Shown here: piece after piece, positions 1-7,848 of the stretch | How positions within the stretch are numbered: position 1 is the stretch's first letter | How the letters are laid out: each line of letters starts with the position of its first letter | Origin: an uncultured Spartobacteria bacterium | Lineage (GTDB): Bacteria; Verrucomicrobiota; Verrucomicrobiia; Chthoniobacterales; UBA6821 | Direction: 5' to 3' | Assembly: GCA_903847935.1 (NCBI GenBank) | Contig: CAINEX010000124.1 | Span: 1-41,883 of the forward strand | DNA: 41,883 bases | Position numbers and translations under genes: made by a program | The notes under the pieces: model-generated | What the model was told of the DNA's origin: nothing | Seen by the model: only the letters and a program-made list of their open reading frames with translations | Database searches by the model: none

Positions 1-30
1 AGCTAGCGCCGGTTGGCGTCACGAGTTGGA

Positions 31-54
31 AAAAGGTAACAAAAGGTAACAAAG
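31..54. repeat. 10-bp tandem repeat, about 2.4 copies
   Basis: AAAAGGTAAC occurs twice head to tail (31-40, 41-50) and is followed by the partial copy AAAG. It lies downstream of the minus-strand tRNA. No function is evident. The rest of positions 1-159 shows only short inverted repeats (for example CGCC-GGTT-GGCG at 7-18) and no gene. Confidence 0.6.
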
Positions 55-159
55 TTTTGGCCAGCGGGGCGCTTTCTGGCGCTCATGAAGCAAACGAGGC
101 AATCGCCTGCAGAGCGTTTATTTATCAGCCTGAAAGAGTAATTGGGGCTGATTTTGAAG

Positions 160-234
160 TGGTGCGCGATACAGGGTTCGAACCTGCGACTTCTTGCGTG
201 TGAAGCAAGCGCTCTACCACTGAGCTAATCGCGC
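160..234 (-). tRNA. tRNA-Val (anticodon CAC)
   Basis: The minus strand folds as a full cloverleaf. The 7-bp acceptor stem is GCGCGAT (228-234) paired with ATCGCGC (164-170). The D-arm contains AGCTCAGTGGTAGAGC. The anticodon stem CTTGC/GCAAG encloses the loop TTCACAC, giving anticodon CAC, which reads the Val codon GTG. The T-arm contains GGTTCGAACCC. The discriminator base is A and CCA is encoded (160-162 on the plus strand). It is transcribed away from the pectin genes. Confidence 0.97.
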
Positions 235-460
235 AAAGGAGGTCTCTGATTCCGAAGAAGGAGTCCTCAGTAGGAAGAAAAACACCACCTAGAAGCTTAA
301 GGCTAGCCGAGGTTCAAAACAGGGGGCAAGGAGATTGAATGAATCAAAAAAAAGAGGAATCCAATTCTTTTCACGAGGAACTCATATGTTGAGGAGCGCG
401 AGTTATTGAGCTATGGATTTGCCATCTGGCCATGGCGAGTTCACCTTCACTGATTCATTC

Positions 461-1642
461 ATGAAAAAAGGCATCGTACAGGTAGCGCTTCTGGTGGATG
501 TCTCGCTTGGTTGCGGTCGGGGTATCAGCCTCGGTGTCTCCCGTTACGCGAAGTCGAAAGGGAACTGGATCTTCTTCCCCCATGAGCATCCCAAGCCGGA
601 AAAGCTTCCCGAGTGGATGGATCGGACTCGGGTCGATGCCGTCATCGCCTACAGGGCGAATCAGAACGTCTTGAAAAAGATCCGCTCACTCGGAATCCCT
701 GCAGTGAATGTGCACGGACACTTCCAAGATCCCCTGATCCCGGTAATCAGGACTGATGCTTCAGCTCTTGTGCTGATGACGCTCCGATTCATGGTCTCCT
801 GCGGATTCGAGCATCTGGCTTTCTGCGGATTCCCCGGTGTGTTTTACTCGGACCAGCGTGAGCAGGCGTTCAGGCATCATGCACGCGAGTTCACCGCATC
901 ACCTCAGATTTTCAGGGGATCCGGTGAGCCGATTGTCGATTACGATCCCTACCGTCACAAAGGGTACTCACCTGACGGAGGTCAGGGCCTAGCCCGATGG
1001 ATCCGATCGCTACCGAAGCCGGTCGGCATCATTGCCTGCAACGATATCCGGGCACTCCAAGTGATCAACGCCTGCAGAGAATCAGGTATCCGCGTTCCGG
1101 AAGAAGTGGCTGTCATCGGGGTCGATAACGATGAAGTGATCTGCAGTCTGAGCAGACCGACTCTCTCCTCGGTCGAGCAGGACACAGAGTCAATCGGGGG
1201 GCTCGCCGCGTCCCTGATCGACGAGATGCTGTCAGGGAAGAAGGTGCCTTTGTTCCACGAGGTGTCTCCCAAGGGGATCGTGGAACGGGAGTCCACGGAT
1301 GTCGTCGTAGCCGAGGATCCATTAGTCAATAGGGCTGTACGCTTGATTCGGGACGAAATCGCCTCTGGGATCACGATAAAGGAACTCTGCTCGGCGCTCT
1401 CCGTCTCACGCTCCAAGCTGGACAATGTTTTTTTTGAGAGTCTCGGACGAACTCCGTCCGAGGAGATCCAACGCACACGATTACGCAGATGCAGTGAGTT
1501 ATTGCTGACCACCGATCTGAAAATCACGGAGGTCGCAAATCGTTGCGGCTTCTCTTCGGTTACTCATCTGGGACGCTTTTTTAAAAGAGAGACAGGGCTG
1601 ACACCTCTTGAATTCAGGAGCAGTAAGGGACGATCGGGATAG
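461..1642 (+). CDS. XylR-type transcriptional regulator (LacI-like sensor + AraC HTH)
   Basis: Cytoplasmic DNA-binding regulator. Residues about 5-280 form a periplasmic-binding-protein-like sugar sensor of the LacI/XylR type: ALLVDVSLGCGRGI at the N-terminus, IIACNDIRALQV and then VIGVDNDEVICSLSRPTLSS, the usual LacI-family motif before the dimer interface. Residues about 288-390 are an AraC-type double helix-turn-helix (ITIKELCSALSVSRSKL, then ITEVANRCGFSSVTHLGRFF). I start at ATG 461 because homologues begin just before this sensor strand; an upstream in-frame ATG at 413 would add 16 residues, and neither start has a well-placed Shine-Dalgarno. It lies next to pectin methylesterase and polygalacturonase genes, so the ligand may be a pectin-derived sugar such as galacturonate (inference). 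The A-tract direct repeats upstream of the following genes are plausible targets. Confidence 0.9.
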   Translation: MKKGIVQVALLVDVSLGCGRGISLGVSRYAKSKGNWIFFPHEHPKPEKLPEWMDRTRVDAVIAYRANQNVLKKIRSLGIPAVNVHGHFQDPLIPVIRTDASALVLMTLRFMVSCGFEHLAFCGFPGVFYSDQREQAFRHHAREFTASPQIFRGSGEPIVDYDPYRHKGYSPDGGQGLARWIRSLPKPVGIIACNDIRALQVINACRESGIRVPEEVAVIGVDNDEVICSLSRPTLSSVEQDTESIGGLAASLIDEMLSGKKVPLFHEVSPKGIVERESTDVVVAEDPLVNRAVRLIRDEIASGITIKELCSALSVSRSKLDNVFFESLGRTPSEEIQRTRLRRCSELLLTTDLKITEVANRCGFSSVTHLGRFFKRETGLTPLEFRSSKGRSG

Positions 1643-1717
1643 GGTGGTAAGTTACAAGGAGGCCTGCCTTGCGTTTTAGCTGGGTCTCTTTGGAAGAAAG
1701 CCCAAGGAAGTCATAAA

Positions 1718-1748
1718 CAAAAAACGGCGATGCTTTGCGAAAAACGTC
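1718..1748. promoter_or_regulatory. Tandem direct repeat, candidate AraC/XylR operator (gene at 1792)
   Basis: CAAAAAACGGC (1718-1728) and CGAAAAACGTC (1738-1748) are near-identical half-sites exactly 20 bp apart, two helical turns, as AraC-family activators typically bind. A -10-like TAAAAATATA lies at 1777-1786. Similar A-tract pairs occur before the 7849 and 11856 genes. Assignment to the regulator at 461 is inference. Confidence 0.5.
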
Positions 1749-1757
1749 TGTTTCGCA
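1736..1757. promoter_or_regulatory. Inverted repeat TGCGAAA-N8-TTTCGCA
   Basis: A perfect 7-bp inverted repeat (1736-1742 and 1751-1757) overlaps the downstream half of the direct repeat, 34 bp before the ATG at 1792. It could be an operator for a dimeric repressor. A second small inverted repeat, GTAAC/GTTAC, sits at 1761-1765/1772-1776. Confidence 0.4.
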
Positions 1758-1791
1758 CGCGTAACTATGGGGTTACTAAAAATATACCCCC

Positions 1792-2754
1792 ATGAATATC
1801 TCATTCAAACAGGTTATTGCTCCACTCTGCTTCGGACTCATTCTCACCACTTCTGATTTTTGTTTTAGTCAGACAAGCGTTGTGACCGCTGGGATCTACG
1901 GATTCAGCAGGATCTCTGCTCCGGTTGGAGGAAGAGTGATCGCCCCGGTGTTCGTGAAGAACTCGGTTTACTCGGGAGCTGTGCCTGTCTCAGGTAGCAC
2001 GTTCCTAGCCGCCGGGATTGCCTCCAACTCGCTCTCCCCGTCCTCCTTCACCGACCGACCCAACGCCCCTCGCTACTACGTGGAGATCACTTCCGGAAGC
2101 TTCGCGGGTAATATCTACGACGTTGCCGGTAACGACACCAATGGGATCACGGTCTACGGATTGCCAAGCGCTCTCAACGGACAGTCCAACATCACAATTG
2201 CCGTACGCCCTCACTTCACGCTGGGAGATCTGGCTTCCGCATCGAGTGGACTCATCCCCTACAGCGACGCTCTTTCCCTCTACCAGACCAATAGCGGCCA
2301 AAGCACCTATATCTATTCGGGGACCGGCGTGGTGGATGGCAATAACGCAACAGCTGATCAGATCGTGCTCTACCCGGGATCCGGTGCTCTCCTCAATAAC
2401 AGTGGCAATGCCAGCTTCACGTTCAGCGGTCTCGTGAAAACGAACCAGACTGTCGTTCCCATTTATGCCGGAGTCACGCTTGTCGCCCCGATTGACCCGA
2501 CTGGGACGACGACCATCAACTCCGAGAATCTGGCTGCAATTCTTCAACCCTACGTCGATGCCGTCTCGCTGGTAACGACCGATGGGTCGCTCGGGACGAC
2601 GCCCTTCTATTCCGACGGAACCCAGCTTCTCAACCAGAATTACAGCCCACTGGATCCCTCCGTTGCTCCCATTGTTTCCTCGGGGAACGGATTCTTCATC
2701 AACACGACTCAGAATCGTCTCTGGACCAATGCAAGCGCCGTGAGCTCGTACTAA
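1792..2754 (+). CDS. Exported TIGR02597-like protein of unknown function
   Basis: 320 residues. The N-terminal signal peptide has hydrophobic segment IAPLCFGLILTTSDFCFSQ with probable cleavage near residue 26. The remainder is a beta-rich, Asn/Ser/Thr-rich secreted protein. The segments YYVEITSGSFAG, the VRPHFTLGDL stretch and repeated ADQIVLY/DAVSL motifs resemble TIGR02597-family proteins known from Verrucomicrobia; this is a resemblance from memory. It has no PEP-CTERM tail and no catalytic motif I recognise. The ATG follows CCCCC directly and there is no Shine-Dalgarno. It is first in line with the 2815 gene (60-bp gap), so the two are probably co-transcribed, which suggests a role at the cell surface during pectin use (inference). 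Confidence 0.8.
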   Translation: MNISFKQVIAPLCFGLILTTSDFCFSQTSVVTAGIYGFSRISAPVGGRVIAPVFVKNSVYSGAVPVSGSTFLAAGIASNSLSPSSFTDRPNAPRYYVEITSGSFAGNIYDVAGNDTNGITVYGLPSALNGQSNITIAVRPHFTLGDLASASSGLIPYSDALSLYQTNSGQSTYIYSGTGVVDGNNATADQIVLYPGSGALLNNSGNASFTFSGLVKTNQTVVPIYAGVTLVAPIDPTGTTTINSENLAAILQPYVDAVSLVTTDGSLGTTPFYSDGTQLLNQNYSPLDPSVAPIVSSGNGFFINTTQNRLWTNASAVSSY

Positions 2755-2814
2755 AACAAATCCCCCAACTACCCCCTACGCCCCTCCAAAGCTCCTTCCA
2801 CTCTCCCCCCAAAA

Positions 2815-5800
2815 ATGAACAAACTCATTCTTCCACTGGTCTTAGCGACCCTTCTCTCAGTAACAACGGGACTACGGGCCGCACCCACCAATGCCGGAAC
2901 GATCAATATCGGTACGGTGGCTGTGAATACCAATACGGGCTTCTTCCTCGACTCGAACTATGCCGAACTGACCAACGGCGGCATCCGGGTCGGATACTTC
3001 AGTGAAAGCGAGGCACAGATCAAGGCGCTGGTCTCCGGGTGGTCCGACTCAGCCGTCTTCAATAATACGAACGGGACGACCACGGAATACAGCACCGCGA
3101 CCTACAGTCATTACGAGCAACTGAACAGCCTCTTCACGCAGGTTGGCACAGGCGGTAGTAACGGTTCCACGGTCTCGGGATGGAATTTCTCCACCAATGG
3201 GACGATCGCGGGAACAAGTACCGGGGTGAGTTCCAGCATCGTTCCGGCCGGCACCCAGCTCTATGTCTGGGCCTTCAATATCCTGAGTTACACCTCGGCG
3301 GATTTTAATGGGACCACCCAGTGGGGACTCTTCACGGGGGAATCAAGCTGGCTTGCCCCTTCTGCAGGAACCATCTCGCTTGATTTGGCGCAGGTGGCTC
3401 CATCCGGTGTCGTGATTGGCTCCGATCTGGGGTCCCTTGGTTCGGGATCTCCAAAAGTGAACAGCGTCGCCCTTGCTCCCGAACCCGCCACATGGGGGCT
3501 TCTTCTTTGCGCTGTGTTCCTGCTTTCCATCGTTGGATTCCGTCGGGGCCGATTGGCAAAATTCTTCCACACGGGGGCACTTCTTTTAATCCTAAACTGT
3601 GGCGCTCAGGCACAAAATGATACCAATGCAGTATTTGTCACATTTCTTGGCACTCAAACTGCAAGCTCCAACATTCCCAATCAGATCTCAATCACCAATG
3701 TGGGCGGTGGCTGGAACTACAGTGCCGCCGCACAATATGTCGGAACAAACTGGAATCAATTCTTGAAACCAGCCACCCCAATAGGAGACGGCTCCGGAAA
3801 TTCAACTCTAAATTCGACGGTCTATTTTCAAACAGTATCGAACAGTGTGCTGAAAAACCCGGCTGGATCGAACACGACGATCACACTCTCCGGCACTATG
3901 ACGATCACAAGGCAGGACTCCTCAGCAACGCGAACAGAACCAAATAGCACCAGTGGCTCTCCTACAAATAGTTCCCTCAACCCTCCTGGGCTCAATGACA
4001 ACGGATGGCGTATCTACAGATATGAGAATTATACGACATGGACTTTTGCCAACCTCGTTACTAATTCAAATTACCTACTCTTTGTCTATGGGGCCTACCT
4101 GAATGGGGTGAACCATGCCGGATGCTATGTTAGACTTACTAACTCGAATATCTTTGATGTAGGTCAATCCTTTCTCGATGTTCAGGGGACTACGGATGGC
4201 AATGTTTTCCAAAACGCTGCTGGTGTGATTTCTCCAGTTCCCTCAGCGCCGGCAGGGCTCGTCTGCTCTAACAGCAATTTTTCTACATGGGGTGTGATCC
4301 CAGCTGTCTCTGATGTGAATGGTAAAATTATTTTTAACATGACGCGCCCAGGTGTCTCTTCTAGTTACTCTACCATAGCCACTAACTCTTCAGAGAATTC
4401 GACAACGGCATCTACCGGAGGATATTGGCTCAACGGATTTCAATTAATCCCATATCCTATATCCGCAATCACTGCCCAACCCTCAAGCGCTCCCAGTGTC
4501 ACCTCTGGCAGTACAGCTAGTCTGAGCGTGACGGCGACCAACTGGTATACCAACAGCAACATCACCTACCAGTGGCAGCTCAATGGGACAAACCTGACAA
4601 ACGGCATCACTGGTACTGGATCCACCATTTCTGGAGCCACGAGCGCCACGCTCAATGTGAGCAATGCAGGCTCCAGTGATGCCGGCACCTATACCGTAGT
4701 CGTAAGTAATCCGGGGGGATCGGTGACGAGTTCCAATTCCGTCCTTGCCGTCTCCTCCAGCATTATTGCTCCCTCGATCGTTACCCAGCCCGCGACCACG
4801 AATGTGAGCGCCGGAAGCACGGCCTCACTCTCCGTCTCTGCCAACGGGACCGCCCCGCTTGCCTACCAGTGGCAATGGAGCACGGATGGTACAAACTTCA
4901 GCAATATTGGCTCCAACAACGCCATCCTCTCGATCACGAACGCCCAGATCGTGAATTCCGGATACTACAACGTAACGATTACTAACAGCGCGGGGAGCGT
5001 GATCAGTTCGAACGCCGTACTGACCATCACCCAGAACCAGATCACCAACCAGCCCACGGGTGGGCTCTACACAAACGGAGCCTCCAACACACTCAGCGTC
5101 TCCGTCGCGGCAAATCCTCCGCCGAGCTTCCAATGGCAGCTCTCAACGGATGGATACCACTACACGAATATCACCGGAGGGACGGGCTCATCACTTCCCC
5201 TCACGGTTTCATCAAGTAACTCTGGCTTCTTCCGCGTGGTTGCCTCCAACAGTGTGGGTGCTACCACAAGTTCCGTGGTTTACTCCGGCATTGCCTCCAC
5301 GACACTCGGCACTCCAACCCTCTCCCCTGCAAATAACGCTGTGTCTGTCAATCGGGACACTCCTTTCAAGCTCACCTTCTCGGGGCCACCAATGGTGGGT
5401 AGTTCTGGAACAATCCGTGTCTATAATGCCGCCAACAATGCCCTTGTTGCCTCATATAACCTGGGGACGATGACGATAGCCCCCGGAACTTACCAGTCTG
5501 GAACCAACGCTCCTTACACGATTTTCCATCAGACGACCAAGAGCATTAATGGAAACTCGGTCACCTACACGCCGATCATCTCGCTGGGATCCCAACCCGG
5601 ACCGACAAATTTCCCGATCACTCCAGCCGGTTACAACTCCAACACGGCCATCATCACCCTGCCGGCCAGCACCACGCTCTCCTATGGAACCAGCTACTAT
5701 GTCCAGATGGATCCCGGTGTCTTTGTCGACACGAATGGAGCGGCTTATCCCGGCATCTCTGATACAACTTCGTGGACGTTCACGGTGAAGGCAGCAGGAC

Positions 5801-7641
5801 CCACGAATGGAACCACCAGTATTGTGGTGGGTAACGATGGGACTACAACCGATTTCTCAACCTTGGAGGGTGCAGCTGAGTTTGTGCCGACCTCCAACAC
5901 GACACCTACCACGGTGACCATCCATCAGGGATTTTACCCGGAGGTTGTTTATTGGAAATCACCCTATGTCACGATTCAAGGACAGGGACGGACAAATACG
6001 GTGATAGCCTTCATCAACAACAACTACGTCAATCCGAGCACGGCCACTCGGCCGGTTATGGACGTGGTGACGTCCCATGTCACCCTGCAAGACTTGACGA
6101 TCTATAACCTGACGCCCTTCAATGGGTCCCAGGCGGAATCCATATATACCTATGGAAGTAGCCTCAGCCTAGTTCGTGTGGGACTCTACAGTTATCAGGA
6201 CACCCTCTTGGCCAATGCGGGATCACTTTTCGTCTCGGACAGTTACATTGAGGGGAATGTCGATTACATGTGGGGTACCGCCGCCACCTTCATCCAACGC
6301 TCGGATTTGAGGGAGAATGCCAATGATGCGGGGGCTATTGCGGGCTACAGCCAGGCACGCAATGCCTCCAACGGCTATGGATTCTCTTTCGTGAATTGCA
6401 CCCTAGATGCTTATCCGGGAATCACTAACAACAGTAGTTCCCTCTCCCGAAGCTTCTCCGCCGAGTATCCTTTCAATCAGACGGCCTATATTAACTGCCG
6501 CATGGGCCCTCATATTGAGCCGGCTGGATGGCAACTTTATGATGGCACCGGCGTGACCTCACAGCTCTGGGAATACCAGAGCAGGGATTTGAGCAACAAC
6601 CTTCTCACTTCCAGTGTCCTTACAAACAGGCCAACCTATAATCGTTCCTTCTCAGTCAACGGAACCAAGATCGTTTATACGCCAGCTCAAAACAACTCAC
6701 CTGATGTCCTGGCGAATGGACAGATTAGTGCCGCTCTTGCCGCAATCATGACGAATTCGACCCAGATCCTGGGTTGGACGCCGAGCTCTTCACCTGACGC
6801 GGTGATCACTCCGACCAGCAATGCAATAATGATCTATCAGGGGTCATCATTTACTGATCCCGGAGCCACGGTGGTCGATCCCGCTGATGGAACGCTCTCC
6901 ATTGCGTTAGGAAATGGAACTGTTGATCCAACAACCATCGGAAGCTACACCGTGACCTATGGGTATACGAACTCACTTAGGATTCCAGCCCCCCCCGCGA
7001 CAATGACCGTCACGGTGGCTGCCATTCCGACGGCATCCATCAGCTTCAGCGGAACAAATGTTCCTTACAATGGCAACCCCCGCCCGGTTGCCATCACAAC
7101 GACACCGAGCAATGTGGCTGTCGCTGTCACTTATAACGGCTCTGCAACTGCACCAACTGCGGTGGGGGCTTATGCTGTCAATGCGAGTGTCACGGCCTCT
7201 AATTATCAGGGCAGCAACTCGACGACCCTCACGATCTACGATGCAAGAGCTCTCTGGCGCCAAGCATTCTATGGGACAACATCAAATTCCGGAAACGCAG
7301 CCGACTCTGCCGATCCTTATGGAACCGGATTGAGCAATCTCCAAAATTATACCCTCGGGAATAATCCGACCCTCCCCGCGACCAATCCTCTTGGGAACAC
7401 CACGTCATCGAATGGTCTCTTCAACCTGAGTTTCACGGCTGTGCCCGCAGGTAATGGAGTCGGTTACGCAGGGCTGACACGCTACTACGCCCTGGAGTCC
7501 TCGACGAATCCCGCTGGACCTGTCTGGTCTTCCATCAGTGGCTACGACAGCATCGCTGCATCGAACCAGACGGTGAGTTTCTCAACCAACACCACGAACT
7601 TCACCAACTGGTTCGTGAGGATTCGCGCCTGGTTGCAGTAA
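2815..7641 (+). CDS. PEP-CTERM protein fused in frame to multidomain pectin methylesterase (CE8)
   Basis: 1608 residues, two apparent proteins in one frame. Residues 1-246 are a complete PEP-CTERM protein: signal peptide (1-22), Ser/Thr/Asn-rich body, then PEP at 222-224, a transmembrane stretch and RRGR at 243-246. There is no stop codon. The next residues (about 247-266) look like a second signal peptide ending AQA|Q. Then follow an unidentified beta-rich domain (268-548, paralogous to 30-293 of the 7849 gene), three Ig-like domains (about 550-828), a Big_5-like Ig domain (829-998), pectinesterase CE8 (about 1000-1310), a DUF5011-like domain (1328-1400), an MBG-like domain (1404-1476) and a 130-residue C-terminal domain ending AWLQ. 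CE8 motifs are QAES (1106), QDTLL with D1129, GNVDY with D1150, and R1212; the usual LGRPW reads LSRSF. The enzyme would de-esterify homogalacturonan outside the cell. TTG 3553 could instead start the esterase separately. Confidence 0.88.
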   Translation: MNKLILPLVLATLLSVTTGLRAAPTNAGTINIGTVAVNTNTGFFLDSNYAELTNGGIRVGYFSESEAQIKALVSGWSDSAVFNNTNGTTTEYSTATYSHYEQLNSLFTQVGTGGSNGSTVSGWNFSTNGTIAGTSTGVSSSIVPAGTQLYVWAFNILSYTSADFNGTTQWGLFTGESSWLAPSAGTISLDLAQVAPSGVVIGSDLGSLGSGSPKVNSVALAPEPATWGLLLCAVFLLSIVGFRRGRLAKFFHTGALLLILNCGAQAQNDTNAVFVTFLGTQTASSNIPNQISITNVGGGWNYSAAAQYVGTNWNQFLKPATPIGDGSGNSTLNSTVYFQTVSNSVLKNPAGSNTTITLSGTMTITRQDSSATRTEPNSTSGSPTNSSLNPPGLNDNGWRIYRYENYTTWTFANLVTNSNYLLFVYGAYLNGVNHAGCYVRLTNSNIFDVGQSFLDVQGTTDGNVFQNAAGVISPVPSAPAGLVCSNSNFSTWGVIPAVSDVNGKIIFNMTRPGVSSSYSTIATNSSENSTTASTGGYWLNGFQLIPYPISAITAQPSSAPSVTSGSTASLSVTATNWYTNSNITYQWQLNGTNLTNGITGTGSTISGATSATLNVSNAGSSDAGTYTVVVSNPGGSVTSSNSVLAVSSSIIAPSIVTQPATTNVSAGSTASLSVSANGTAPLAYQWQWSTDGTNFSNIGSNNAILSITNAQIVNSGYYNVTITNSAGSVISSNAVLTITQNQITNQPTGGLYTNGASNTLSVSVAANPPPSFQWQLSTDGYHYTNITGGTGSSLPLTVSSSNSGFFRVVASNSVGATTSSVVYSGIASTTLGTPTLSPANNAVSVNRDTPFKLTFSGPPMVGSSGTIRVYNAANNALVASYNLGTMTIAPGTYQSGTNAPYTIFHQTTKSINGNSVTYTPIISLGSQPGPTNFPITPAGYNSNTAIITLPASTTLSYGTSYYVQMDPGVFVDTNGAAYPGISDTTSWTFTVKAAGPTNGTTSIVVGNDGTTTDFSTLEGAAEFVPTSNTTPTTVTIHQGFYPEVVYWKSPYVTIQGQGRTNTVIAFINNNYVNPSTATRPVMDVVTSHVTLQDLTIYNLTPFNGSQAESIYTYGSSLSLVRVGLYSYQDTLLANAGSLFVSDSYIEGNVDYMWGTAATFIQRSDLRENANDAGAIAGYSQARNASNGYGFSFVNCTLDAYPGITNNSSSLSRSFSAEYPFNQTAYINCRMGPHIEPAGWQLYDGTGVTSQLWEYQSRDLSNNLLTSSVLTNRPTYNRSFSVNGTKIVYTPAQNNSPDVLANGQISAALAAIMTNSTQILGWTPSSSPDAVITPTSNAIMIYQGSSFTDPGATVVDPADGTLSIALGNGTVDPTTIGSYTVTYGYTNSLRIPAPPATMTVTVAAIPTASISFSGTNVPYNGNPRPVAITTTPSNVAVAVTYNGSATAPTAVGAYAVNASVTASNYQGSNSTTLTIYDARALWRQAFYGTTSNSGNAADSADPYGTGLSNLQNYTLGNNPTLPATNPLGNTTSSNGLFNLSFTAVPAGNGVGYAGLTRYYALESSTNPAGPVWSSISGYDSIAASNQTVSFSTNTTNFTNWFVRIRAWLQ

Positions 7642-7769
7642 ATCATGCGATTCCTTGATTGGAGGAGAGCTTGGCGAAGTACTCCAACGATCTGTTTGTC
7701 ATATCTTTTTCTCCCAAGAGGGCCGGCTCAGGAGTCAGCTTAAGTCGTTTTTCTCCTGCAGTTCATTGG

Positions 7770-7805
7770 GAAAAATGACGAGGATTAACGAAAAATAATC
7801 GATGG
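7770..7805. promoter_or_regulatory. Tandem direct repeat, candidate AraC/XylR operator (gene at 7849)
   Basis: GAAAAATGACGA (7770-7781) and GAAAAATAATCGA (7790-7802) are spaced 20 bp apart. The downstream half-site continues to ATGG and matches 11791-11807 at 15 of 17 positions, at a similar distance from the start codon. A -10-like TAAAAATTA lies at 7832-7840, followed by CCCC and the ATG. Confidence 0.55.
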
Positions 7806-7848
7806 AATTCTCACTTGCCCGAGTTAATTTCTAAAAATTACCCCTCAA

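Noticed and set aside
314-352. A-tracts upstream of the regulator gene as an autoregulatory operator
   Set aside because: Spacing is about 30 bp and the similarity is limited to runs of A.
3430-3620. Frameshift or pseudogene at the PEP-CTERM junction
   Set aside because: The frame is continuous on both sides and both halves look intact; a lost stop or polyprotein explains it better, although a sequencing error is not excluded.
4484-5300. Repeated Ig-like modules considered as DNA repeats or CRISPR-like array
   Set aside because: The similarity is at protein level between Ig domains; there are no regular identical repeats with spacers.
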